Origin: Chitinivibrionales bacterium
GTDB taxonomy: Bacteria > Fibrobacterota > Chitinivibrionia > Chitinivibrionales > JANQEN01
NCBI GenBank assembly: GCA_028278335.1
Contig: JANQEN010000206.1
Coordinates: 1 to 64,000, forward strand
Length of the DNA stretch: 64,000 bases
Direction: 5' to 3'
Part shown: positions 1 to 7,423 of the stretch, piece by piece
How positions within the stretch are numbered: the first letter of the stretch is position 1
Layout: each line of letters begins with the position of its first letter
Translations under genes and position numbers: made by a program
The notes under the pieces: generated by a model
What the model was told of the DNA's origin: nothing
Database searches by the model: none
Seen by the model: the letters and a program-made list of their open reading frames with translations, nothing else

Positions 1-161
1 GGCTTTTTTGGCCATATCACCTTGTAGATATGCCCTTCAAAACCTTCAAGTCTTACTAAATCATAATCTTGCACTTCTGCATCTACTCCTACTGCATAAT
101 CTGGGTTTATAATTACAGTATGATATACGCGAGAATCCAAAGGGGGGATCAGCAAGATCAC
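1..161 (-). CDS. Possible 5' end of an unidentified protein running off the left edge
   Basis: On the minus strand an open frame runs from a GTG at 161 to the window edge (about 53 codons, no stop). It reads VILLIPPLDSRVYHTV and later DAEVQDYDLVRLEGFEG, which looks like real protein rather than noise. An AAAGG lies about 7 nt before the GTG. The frame stays open a little further upstream to a TAA inside the structured RNA, but there is no ATG. I do not recognise the family and see no catalytic motif in the visible part. The proposed start overlaps the 5' end of the structured RNA on the other strand. A chance open frame of this length is possible, so confidence is low. Confidence 0.3.
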   Translation of the reverse strand, partial: MILLIPPLDSRVYHTVIINPDYAVGVDAEVQDYDLVRLEGFEGHIYKVIWPKK

Positions 162-282
162 CTGAGAGCCTTTGTTATCTGCTTGCCCATGAAATTAGGT
201 TCACCGAATAGGTGAAACTAATTTTGTGGATGCAAGCAGTTAAAAGGCACGAGGGAAGCTTGCTGTAGGGGGATTTCCCCCT
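142..282 (+). ncRNA. Structured RNA element, copy 1 (family unknown)
   Basis: About 140 nt that fold into a closing stem (150-156 with 259-265), an internal bubble carrying a short helix (168-173 with 243-248), and a long terminal hairpin: 179-186 with 232-239, 187-198 with 218-229 (two G-U pairs), a G-A mismatch at 199/217, then 200-205 with 211-216 around a five-base loop. A second copy lies at 25646-25786 on the other strand. Several stems carry compensatory changes between the copies, while the bubble strands are nearly identical. Two wobble pairs here and one in copy 2 are G-U only if RNA is read in this direction, which sets the strand. A 5-bp G/C hairpin (268-281) ends the element without a U-tract. 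The silhouette recalls 6S RNA, but I see no diagnostic 6S sequence. Confidence 0.6.
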
Positions 283-332
283 GATTAAAATTTAAAACAT
301 ATAATGCTATCACAGAAAAATAGAATTGCTAT

Positions 333-361
333 TTTACAATCAAACTGCAAAATACTATTTT
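333..361 (+). promoter_or_regulatory. Candidate sigma-70 promoter for tpiA
   Basis: TTTACA at 333-338 and TATTTT at 356-361 are separated by 17 nt, about 40 nt before the tpiA start. The -35 is a good match and the -10 a weak one. The region is AT-rich, so a chance match is possible. Confidence 0.35.
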
Positions 362-403
362 TGATGATCTCAAAATTTCGATATAACGAAGGAGTAATGA
401 TAC

Positions 404-1159
404 ATGGCTAGGAAAACATTCATTGCAGGCAACTGGAAAATGAATACTACGATTGAAGATGCTGTCGCGCTTGCAAAGGGAGTGGTTGAAGCTGTAGGTT
501 CTCAGGATGCTGTTGATGTGGCGATCTGTCCCCCCTATGTTAGCCTTGCCGCGGTAAAGGACGTTGTTAAAGACTCTAATGTAAAACTTGGTGCCCAGGA
601 TGTGCATTGGGAAAAAATGGGAGCCTTTACTGGTAAGGTTTGTTGCGGCATGCTTAAGAGCGTTGGCGTGACCTATGTAATTATTGGACACTCGGAACAG
701 CGTACCTACTTTCATGAAACAGATAGCACCGTAAATAAAAAGATACAGGCTGCCTTAAAAGCAGGACTCTTGCCAATTGTTTGCATTGGTGAGACTTTAG
801 ATGAGCGTAAAAGTGGTAAAATGGAAGCGGTTGTCGAGACGCAGACCCGCGGGGCCTTTGAAGGGATCTCCCGTGAAGATGCTCTGAAGTGCACCATCGC
901 CTATGAGCCAGTATGGGCCATTGGCACTGGTGAGACTGCGACTCCAGAGCAAGCTAATGAGGCGCACGTTTTTGTAAGGAAGATTTTGGCTGATCTCTAT
1001 GATGAGGAAAGTGCTCAGAGCATGCGTATTCAATACGGCGGCAGTATGAAGCCAGGGAATGCTAAGGAGTTACTTAGCCAGAGTGATGTTGATGGTGGAT
1101 TAATCGGCGGTGCAGCCCTTAAGCCTGAGCTTTTTGAGGGTATTGTTAATCCCAAATAA
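404..1159 (+). CDS. tpiA: Triosephosphate isomerase
   Basis: Interconverts dihydroxyacetone phosphate and glyceraldehyde 3-phosphate in cytoplasmic glycolysis/gluconeogenesis. The 251-residue length is the family norm. The N-terminal GNWKMN carries the substrate-binding Asn and Lys, IIGHSEQR carries the electrophilic His, and YEPVWAIGTG carries the catalytic Glu and the start of the mobile loop 6. The late phosphate-binding segments YGGS and GLIGGAAL are also present. A good Shine-Dalgarno (GGAG) precedes the ATG. It is followed after 21 nt by secG, the tpiA-secG pairing seen in many bacteria, so the two are probably cotranscribed. Confidence 0.97.
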   Translation: MARKTFIAGNWKMNTTIEDAVALAKGVVEAVGSQDAVDVAICPPYVSLAAVKDVVKDSNVKLGAQDVHWEKMGAFTGKVCCGMLKSVGVTYVIIGHSEQRTYFHETDSTVNKKIQAALKAGLLPIVCIGETLDERKSGKMEAVVETQTRGAFEGISREDALKCTIAYEPVWAIGTGETATPEQANEAHVFVRKILADLYDEESAQSMRIQYGGSMKPGNAKELLSQSDVDGGLIGGAALKPELFEGIVNPK

Positions 1160-1180
1160 CTTAGCGTAGAGAAGGATAGT

Positions 1181-1594
1181 ATGGTTATTGTATTTGGTGT
1201 TGTTGTGGTGATTTTTGTGTTGGTCTGCTTGATGCTGACCCTCTTGGTTCTTATTCAATCAGATAAGGGCGGTGGCATTTCCGGTGCTATTGGTGGTGGA
1301 CTATCTCAAGCAAGTACCATGCTTGGAACCCAGGATACAGCCAATATCCTTACCCGGGGTACAACCATTTTTGCTTCTGCGTACATGGTGCTCTGTATTG
1401 TCCTGTCGCTCTTCTTAACCAGAATGGCAGTAACCACCCAAGAAAAATCGATATTAAAGAAACGCGCAGAAACAGAAGAATCATATTCACCAGCCTCTGT
1501 TTTGCAGGGCGGTGGCCTTCCTATAGAAGAGGGTGATGCAACGGAATCAGCACCGGCAACCTCACCAGTTCAGGGAGAGAAGTTACCGGAATAG
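1181..1594 (+). CDS. secG: Protein translocase subunit SecG
   Basis: Small inner-membrane subunit of the SecYEG channel that assists SecA-driven export. The 137-residue protein has two hydrophobic segments (about residues 2-27 and 60-82) joined by the conserved glycine-rich linker LVLIQSDKGGG, the family hallmark. The tail after about residue 100 is polar and rich in Glu, Ser, Pro and Ala, longer than in E. coli but common in other phyla. It sits just after tpiA and before a tRNA-Leu gene and a strong terminator, so the tpiA-secG-tRNA unit probably ends there. Confidence 0.92.
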   Translation: MVIVFGVVVVIFVLVCLMLTLLVLIQSDKGGGISGAIGGGLSQASTMLGTQDTANILTRGTTIFASAYMVLCIVLSLFLTRMAVTTQEKSILKKRAETEESYSPASVLQGGGLPIEEGDATESAPATSPVQGEKLPE

Positions 1595-1611
1595 GCAATG
1601 AAGAACATATT

Positions 1612-1696
1612 GCGGTCGTGGTGGAATTGGTAGACACGCAAGGTTAAGGACCTTGTGGGGGTAATCTTCGTGCCAGTTCAAGTCTGGCCGACCGCA
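1612..1696 (+). tRNA. tRNA-Leu, anticodon AAG as read
   Basis: An 85-nt type II tRNA. The acceptor stem pairs 1612-1618 with 1689-1695, with discriminator A at 1696 and no encoded CCA. The long variable arm and the T-arm (GTTCAAG loop) are typical of tRNA-Leu. The anticodon stem CAAGG/CCTTG encloses the loop TTAAGGA, which places AAG at 34-36, decoding CUU (and more codons if A34 becomes inosine). The A34 form is rare among bacterial leucine tRNAs, where GAG and TAG are more usual. It lies 17 nt after secG, on the same strand and before the shared terminator. Confidence 0.93.
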
Positions 1697-1706
1697 TAAA
1701 AATAGA

Positions 1707-1739
1707 AAGGCCATTAAAGAGATTTAATGGCCTTTTTTT
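1707..1739 (+). terminator. Rho-independent terminator after tRNA-Leu
   Basis: A perfect 12-bp stem (1707-1718 with 1723-1734) closes a GAGA tetraloop and runs directly into a T-tract. This is the strongest terminator in the window and closes the tpiA-secG-tRNA unit. Confidence 0.93.
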
Positions 1740-1764
1740 ATGGGCAAAAAGGTGAGAAGGTACT

Positions 1765-4704
1765 ATGGGACGAAGTCGTCGCGGAAGATATAGAGAAAAG
1801 GGTGGAGGACAGTGGCATGGTGATTTACACGACGATCTTCCCTTGGAGTCACAGCACGCAAACCTAAACCTCTCTTTAGGTGCACAGGATGATATGCTCT
1901 TTGCCCTGGGACAGCGATGGACCAATAGTATGGAACCGGAGTTGGGCCTTGGCACAATCACAGCTATTGAAAAGAGACGGGTGACGCTCTCCTTTCAAGA
2001 GGGTGCCTGTGTTCGTCAGTATTCAACAGAAAACGCCCCCATAAAGAGAGTGGTTTTTCAAGAGGGTGACCAGGTTGCACTCAAAGATGGTACCCAGTGC
2101 ACTATTGACGATGTATCAATCAAAGAGGGTATTGCCAGCTATAAGAGTTCTGAAGGGATCTTTTTAGAGTCTGAATTAAGTGATCGTGCAGTAAAGAGCA
2201 CGCCCCTTGATCGGATTTTGACTGGTCACTGTGATACCAATGAGGAATTTGAGCTCCGAAAGGAGATTTTGCACCTTAGGGCACGCATTAAGGGTTCCCC
2301 CTATCGGGGATTTATGGGGGGAAGAATTGAACTCTTGCCCCATCAGCTCTATATTGCTCAGGAGGTTTCCCTGCTGCAACGCAAGCAGATCCTTCTTGCT
2401 GATGAAGTTGGGTTGGGAAAAACAATTGAGGCAGCGCTAATTTTACATAGACTGTTGGTGTGTGATTATGTGACTCGTGTGCTGATTTTGGTTCCTGAAT
2501 CGATGGTGCATGTCTGGTTTGTGGAACTTTTAAGAAAATTTAACCTCTCCTTTAAGATTTACAATGAAGAGTACTATGCTGCAATACATGGTACAACTGA
2601 CAAGGAAAATCCTCTGTACCATGATCAGCTGGTTCTGGGTGATATCAACTTTTTTACCCAGAACAGTGATATTGCCAACTATGCAACTGCAGCACAGTGG
2701 GACTTATTGATTGTTGATGAAGCGCATAGGCTTAAGCCTGGCACACCATCCTTTGCTTGTGTAGAGAAGATTTGTGCCAGTTGCACAGATCGAATGTTTT
2801 TAACAGCAACACCCCAACAGGATGGGGAGAACAGCCACTTTGCTCGTCTTCGCTTATTGGATCCCTCTCGCTATAATGACTTTGATCAATTTTTGCAGGA
2901 GAGTGCCCATCACAAAGAGGTGGCAGCGATTACCGGTCGGATTTTAGACCATGACCATTTAGAAGAGATTGATCGAGAAGCGCTTGTAGAGCGTATGCCC
3001 CATAGTAAAGAGCTGCTCAGTGATTACACAAAGGATACTGTATTAACAGAGTCCGATCGAAAACAGTTGGTGGCAACCTTGATTGACTGCTACGGTATTG
3101 GTCGGGCCCTGTTTCGTAATACCCGCTCTGCTATTGGCGGGTTTCCTGGGCGGAAGGTCTCTTTGATACCGCTTGACGGATCAGAAAAGCAGGTTGGCGC
3201 CATACATAAGGAGTTTTTTACAGAAAACCAAAAAAAGGAGAAGGGTAGCTTTAACTTTGCCAATGACCCTCGCTTGCACACTCTTTTGGATGTAGTTCAA
3301 AAGTATAAAGAGGATAAGTTTCTTATCATTTGCACCACCAAGGAGAAGGCTCAATCTTTGGTAACGTGCCTTAAGCAAAAGACAACAATCAAAATTGCCG
3401 AATTTCATGAGGGGCTCTCACTAATACAACGAGATCGCAATGCTGCCTGGTTTTTAGAGGAGCAGGGGGCACGACTTTTAATCTCCTCTGAAATCGGTAG
3501 TGAGGGGCGTAATTTTCAGCGCGCTCACCAGCTTATCATGTGGGATGTGCCGGTAAATCCAGGCTTGGTTGAACAGCGTATCGGCCGATTAGACCGTATA
3601 GGTCAAAGCCGCGACATTACTATTCATGTTCCCTATGTAAAGAATACCCCCTATGAGGTGTTGATAAGACTCTTTCATGAGGGATTGGATATGTTTAATA
3701 GGAGTGTTTCTGGGGTGTCTCAGATGTTTGAGCCTGTAAAGGAAATGGTTGAACCACTATACACCTTAGGCATAGAAGATGGCCGAGAATCTCAGTTAGT
3801 ACAATGCATTGCAGCATTAAAAGAGCATCAAGCGCGCATTGCTCAGGAGCTTGAAGCTGGGCGGGATCGCCTATTAGAGCAGCACTCCTTTCGCCCAGTT
3901 GAAGCTAATCGTTTAGTCCAGATCCTCAAAGAGGCAGACAATGAGCCGGGGTTTAAGAAGATTGTACAACAACTCTTTCGGACCTATGGTATTGTAGTAG
4001 AAGAGCTTTCAGATAATACGAGTAAACTCTATGCCTCTGCCAGTGTGGACCAGGATTTTCCCGGTCTTTCTCCTGAGCGACCCATTATTACCTTTGATCG
4101 GGCAACGGCAATCAGGCGCGAGGACTATGATTTTATTACGCACGACCATCCCGCTATCCGCGGTGGCATGGACATGTTTTTAGGTTCTGAAAAGGGAAAT
4201 GCCACGGTCATGGTATGGAACGCTCCAGGAAACCCTTTGCTTTTAGTAAACTGCATTTTTGTATTAGAGTGTATTGCACCACCACACCTTTTTATTGATC
4301 GATATCTTTCACCAACACCCATAGAGGTGTTGGTTGATCAAACCCTGGCCAACCAGAAGGAGCTTTTGGAACAGAAGGCCTTTCATGGTGCGCTGACTGC
4401 GGGAGGATCGATCTCTTTGTTGGAAAATCAGGAAGTGCGACAACAGCTTCTTCCTTCCATGATTGACAAGACCATGGAGATCGCACAGAAGAAGAGTGAT
4501 CTTCTTATTACCCATGCAAAGGAATCTCTCCAAGCAAGCGGTGGTGCTGAGGTGAAGCGTTTACAAACCCTCAGTCAAATCAATAGAGAGGTCACGCAAG
4601 AAGAGGTGAATACGAAGATTACTGAGATGGTAGAGATAGAGAGTATCCTTGTTCAAGCAAAACCAAGATTGGATGCTGTGCGCTTTATTGTTAGGTCTGC
4701 TTAA
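1765..4704 (+). CDS. rapA: RapA/HepA-type SWI2/SNF2 ATPase
   Basis: RNA-polymerase-associated ATPase family that recycles stalled or post-termination polymerase. The 979 residues carry the RapA Tudor-like N-terminus (FALGQRWTNSMEPELGLGT, about residues 46-64). The helicase core has DEVGLGKT (213-220), DEAH (318-321), LTATP, and the C-lobe arginine motif QRIGRLDRIGQ near residue 612. A long RapA-specific C-terminal region follows. The order matches E. coli RapA throughout. The start is uncertain: E. coli-like proteins begin at what is Met44 here (position 1894, AGGA 4 nt upstream). The first 43 residues are basic then acidic and would be an unusual extension. It begins just after the tRNA-Leu terminator, so it needs its own promoter. 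Confidence 0.9.
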   Translation: MGRSRRGRYREKGGGQWHGDLHDDLPLESQHANLNLSLGAQDDMLFALGQRWTNSMEPELGLGTITAIEKRRVTLSFQEGACVRQYSTENAPIKRVVFQEGDQVALKDGTQCTIDDVSIKEGIASYKSSEGIFLESELSDRAVKSTPLDRILTGHCDTNEEFELRKEILHLRARIKGSPYRGFMGGRIELLPHQLYIAQEVSLLQRKQILLADEVGLGKTIEAALILHRLLVCDYVTRVLILVPESMVHVWFVELLRKFNLSFKIYNEEYYAAIHGTTDKENPLYHDQLVLGDINFFTQNSDIANYATAAQWDLLIVDEAHRLKPGTPSFACVEKICASCTDRMFLTATPQQDGENSHFARLRLLDPSRYNDFDQFLQESAHHKEVAAITGRILDHDHLEEIDREALVERMPHSKELLSDYTKDTVLTESDRKQLVATLIDCYGIGRALFRNTRSAIGGFPGRKVSLIPLDGSEKQVGAIHKEFFTENQKKEKGSFNFANDPRLHTLLDVVQKYKEDKFLIICTTKEKAQSLVTCLKQKTTIKIAEFHEGLSLIQRDRNAAWFLEEQGARLLISSEIGSEGRNFQRAHQLIMWDVPVNPGLVEQRIGRLDRIGQSRDITIHVPYVKNTPYEVLIRLFHEGLDMFNRSVSGVSQMFEPVKEMVEPLYTLGIEDGRESQLVQCIAALKEHQARIAQELEAGRDRLLEQHSFRPVEANRLVQILKEADNEPGFKKIVQQLFRTYGIVVEELSDNTSKLYASASVDQDFPGLSPERPIITFDRATAIRREDYDFITHDHPAIRGGMDMFLGSEKGNATVMVWNAPGNPLLLVNCIFVLECIAPPHLFIDRYLSPTPIEVLVDQTLANQKELLEQKAFHGALTAGGSISLLENQEVRQQLLPSMIDKTMEIAQKKSDLLITHAKESLQASGGAEVKRLQTLSQINREVTQEEVNTKITEMVEIESILVQAKPRLDAVRFIVRSA

Positions 4705-4833
4705 TAGCCTTAATGAGTTATTTAGGTTGAAGTTTGCCAAGAAAAACGTTATTTTTTAGAGCTTATTTATAGGGTATTCTATAATAGAGTACAACGTAAC
4801 CAATTAAAAGAAAGAAAAAACTAGATAAAAGCA

Positions 4834-5448
4834 ATGAATATCGCTGTTCTTTGGATTATACCACCGATCTCTGCATTTATTGGATGGCTGACAAATTTTA
4901 TTGCTGTTAAGATGATTTTTAGGCCTAAAAAACCAGTAACGATTCTGGGCATAAAAATTTGGGGACTCATTCCCAAACGTAAATCAGATCTTGCCCGAAA
5001 AATAGGCGAGACCGTTGAAACAGAACTGATATCGCATCAAGATATTCATCGAGTTGTAAATACAGATGCCTTTCGTGAGGAGATCCTTAGTGCCATTGTG
5101 GTAGCGGTGGAGCGTTTTATTGAGCAAAAACTAGGCTCCAACCCACTCATTGCCATGATGATGTCCGGTGAGGTTGCAACTCAGATTAAAGAGAGTGTTA
5201 AGGATGAATTGCGGGGCATTTTGCCGGAATTTATGGAAAATATGTTTGCCAAGATGGAAGAGAAGATAGACTTTAAAGAGATTGTACGAACAAAGATAGA
5301 GGAGTTTGATCTGGGAAAACTCGAATCTATTGTCTATAAAATTGCTGCCAAGGAGCTCCAGGCAATTGAGATCTTTGGTGGTGTTCTTGGTTTTGTTGTT
5401 GGTTGTGTGCAGGTAGGTATCATTGTTGTGGGAAATGCGGTGTCTTAA
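4834..5448 (+). CDS. DUF445 family membrane protein
   Basis: A 204-residue protein with an N-terminal membrane segment (about residues 4-28), the DUF445 signature GWLTNFIAVKMIFRP and GLIPKRKSDLARKIGETVE, a charged amphipathic middle, and a C-terminal membrane helix (about 180-202). This is the short YheB-like form. The family is widespread and its biochemical role is not established. A good -10 (TATAAT, 4780-4785) lies about 50 nt upstream, but I could not find a convincing -35. Its stop nearly abuts the first Bat gene, so it may be the first gene of that operon. Confidence 0.8.
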   Translation: MNIAVLWIIPPISAFIGWLTNFIAVKMIFRPKKPVTILGIKIWGLIPKRKSDLARKIGETVETELISHQDIHRVVNTDAFREEILSAIVVAVERFIEQKLGSNPLIAMMMSGEVATQIKESVKDELRGILPEFMENMFAKMEEKIDFKEIVRTKIEEFDLGKLESIVYKIAAKELQAIEIFGGVLGFVVGCVQVGIIVVGNAVS

Positions 5449-5449
5449 G

Positions 5450-6415
5450 ATGGTACGAATAAAGTCTAAACTTATGTATGTTTTATTAATTGTGTATATA
5501 GTTGTTAACACTGGCTTGGCCGCGCAGATTTATACAACGGTGAGCAAGCGAAACCTTTATGTTGGTGATCGCATAACATTAACTGTTTCGATTATTGCTC
5601 CCTCCGGTGCAACCATAGTGCCGCCAGAGGTGGAAGAGGGGATCGGTCCCTTTGCCGTTAAGGAGTGGTTTCATGATCGGGTAGATCGAGATCACTCAGA
5701 CAGTTTAAGCTTTCGTTACCATATTACTACCTATGAGACAAAGCTCTGTACCATTCCATCGCTTCCCTTTATCGAGACTAAGGGTGAATCCTATGACACG
5801 CTCTTCTCGGACTCACTCCCCATGCAGGTGCTCTCGGTTATTGCTGCCATGAAGCCGGACTCGGGAGACACCATTCGACTCAAAGATTTAAAGGAGCAGC
5901 AGATAGCAGGGAAACCCTCTCTGTTATGGCTGTGGCTCCTTATTGCCGCAGCTTTGATAACTGCAGGAATTTTTATTGGCCGTCATTTCTTTGCCAAGCA
6001 AAAACAGGTACCACAAGGGCCACCGCCGAAGCCACCCTATGAAGAGGCTATGGATTCATTGAGAGCCTTAGAGAATAAAAACTATCTTTCCCAGGGACTT
6101 TTACGTGAGTATGTGTTCGAATTGTCGGAAATTCTAAAGTGGTATATGGAGCGACGGTATCAGATTAATGCAGCTGAGTTCACCACAGAAGAGATGCTGG
6201 AGTGGATTAATGGAAAACCCTTTGCCGAAAAACTGTGCCGCTCCATGGAGTGGTTTTTTGATGTTACCCATCCAGTGAAATTTGCTAAGATTGTACCGGA
6301 TATGGCGCTGGTCAAAAAGTTGACTGAGGAGACAAAGCACTTTTTGCATACAACCAGACCAAATGATGTTGTCCCTAATAAACAACAGGCACAATCAGAG
6401 GGAGCACAACAGTGA
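5450..6415 (+). CDS. Bat-operon protein: BatD-like domain, membrane helix, DUF4381-like tail
   Basis: The protein opens with a signal-type hydrophobic segment and then a BatD-like beta domain (LYVGDRITLTVSI). A single membrane helix near residues 161-182 separates this from a cytoplasmic helical tail with LREYVFELSEILKWYMERRY, typical of the DUF4381 partner of Bat clusters. I chose the ATG at 5450, just after the DUF445 stop; upstream TTG (5423) and ATG (5435) are possible. Its stop overlaps the GTG of the next gene, so the two are translationally coupled. In other Bat/MoxR clusters the DUF4381 protein precedes BatA, as here. The fused BatD-like periplasmic part is less usual. Exact role unknown. 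Confidence 0.72.
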   Translation: MVRIKSKLMYVLLIVYIVVNTGLAAQIYTTVSKRNLYVGDRITLTVSIIAPSGATIVPPEVEEGIGPFAVKEWFHDRVDRDHSDSLSFRYHITTYETKLCTIPSLPFIETKGESYDTLFSDSLPMQVLSVIAAMKPDSGDTIRLKDLKEQQIAGKPSLLWLWLLIAAALITAGIFIGRHFFAKQKQVPQGPPPKPPYEEAMDSLRALENKNYLSQGLLREYVFELSEILKWYMERRYQINAAEFTTEEMLEWINGKPFAEKLCRSMEWFFDVTHPVKFAKIVPDMALVKKLTEETKHFLHTTRPNDVVPNKQQAQSEGAQQ

Positions 6416-7416
6416 GATTGGCCAACCCGGAATATCTCTTTCTTTTTATTCTATGGGTTCCCATGATTTGGATCTACATTCGTCGGGAGCGTGGCACTAG
6501 GCCAGCAGTGCAGTACTCAGACCTTTCGATAATAGCAAAATTCCACACTTCGCTCATTGTTAAGCTACGTCATATTCTTATTGTGTTTCGGGTGTTGGGT
6601 GTAGGGCTCCTTATCATTGCCTTGGCCAGACCCCAAAAGGGACAAACCTTTCAGGAAGTAACCACCCATGGTGTTGATATTATTTTAGTGCTTGATGTTT
6701 CGACCAGTATGCGTGCCTTAGATTTTGAACCCAACAATCGTTTATACGTAGCTAAAGAGACCATCAAGGAGTTTGTGCAAAAGCGCGAACATGACCGGAT
6801 CGGATTGGTAGTCTTTGCTGGACGAAGTTATACCAAGTGCCCGCTCACTCTTGATTATAATGTGGTGACTCAGTTTATAGATGAAATCCGTTTTGATGAA
6901 ATTGAAGATGGCACTGCCATAGGTACGGCTGTGGCTACAGCTGGCAATCGATTGAAGCAGTCCAAGGCAAAAAGTAAAGTAATTATTATACTTACCGATG
7001 GTGCTAACAATAAAGGTGAAATCACTCCTCGGGTTGCAGCAAAAGCCGTGGGCGAATTGGGGATGAAGCTCTACACCATTGGTGTTGGCAAAAAGGGAGA
7101 GGTTCCCTATCCTATAGAGTATATCAATCCCTGGACCGGTAAGAGAGAGCGAAAAGTCCAGAATATAAAATCCGATTTGGATGAGCAAACTCTGGTTGAT
7201 ATGGCAGAGGAGACTAAGGGGCGTTATTTTCGTGCTGCCAATCCAGAGGAACTTAAAGAGATTTATAACACCATTGACGAGCTTGAGAAAACTGAAATTC
7301 AAACAAAATCATATACTACCTATGACGAACACTTTTTCCCCTGGCTTATTGCTGGGTTGATAGTTTTGCTGATAGAATTAATCTTAAAACATACTCGATT
7401 TAGACGGATACCATAG
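6412..7416 (+). CDS. batA: BatA: membrane-anchored von Willebrand A protein
   Basis: 334 residues with two N-terminal hydrophobic segments (about 8-24 and 54-72), a vWA domain and one C-terminal helix (about 309-327). The metal-ion-dependent adhesion site is intact: DVSTS at residues 95-99, the threonine in DGTAIG, and LTDGANN. The domain probably faces the periplasm between membrane anchors. Bat proteins are linked to aerotolerance and envelope integrity in Bacteroides and Leptospira, but the mechanism is not known. The start is a GTG overlapping the previous stop; BatB follows after 7 nt. Confidence 0.88.
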   Translation: MRLANPEYLFLFILWVPMIWIYIRRERGTRPAVQYSDLSIIAKFHTSLIVKLRHILIVFRVLGVGLLIIALARPQKGQTFQEVTTHGVDIILVLDVSTSMRALDFEPNNRLYVAKETIKEFVQKREHDRIGLVVFAGRSYTKCPLTLDYNVVTQFIDEIRFDEIEDGTAIGTAVATAGNRLKQSKAKSKVIIILTDGANNKGEITPRVAAKAVGELGMKLYTIGVGKKGEVPYPIEYINPWTGKRERKVQNIKSDLDEQTLVDMAEETKGRYFRAANPEELKEIYNTIDELEKTEIQTKSYTTYDEHFFPWLIAGLIVLLIELILKHTRFRRIP

Positions 7417-7423
7417 GAACCTT

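Noticed and set aside
142-282. Firm call of the structured element as 6S RNA
   Set aside because: Shape is similar but neither the sequence nor the length is diagnostic, and two nearby copies in opposite directions are unusual; left as unknown family.
142-282. Reading the element as an IscB/HEARO-type guide RNA with the leftward frame as its protein
   Set aside because: The visible frame lacks the IscB N-terminal PLMP motif and RuvC motifs, and the wobble pairs favour the opposite RNA strand.
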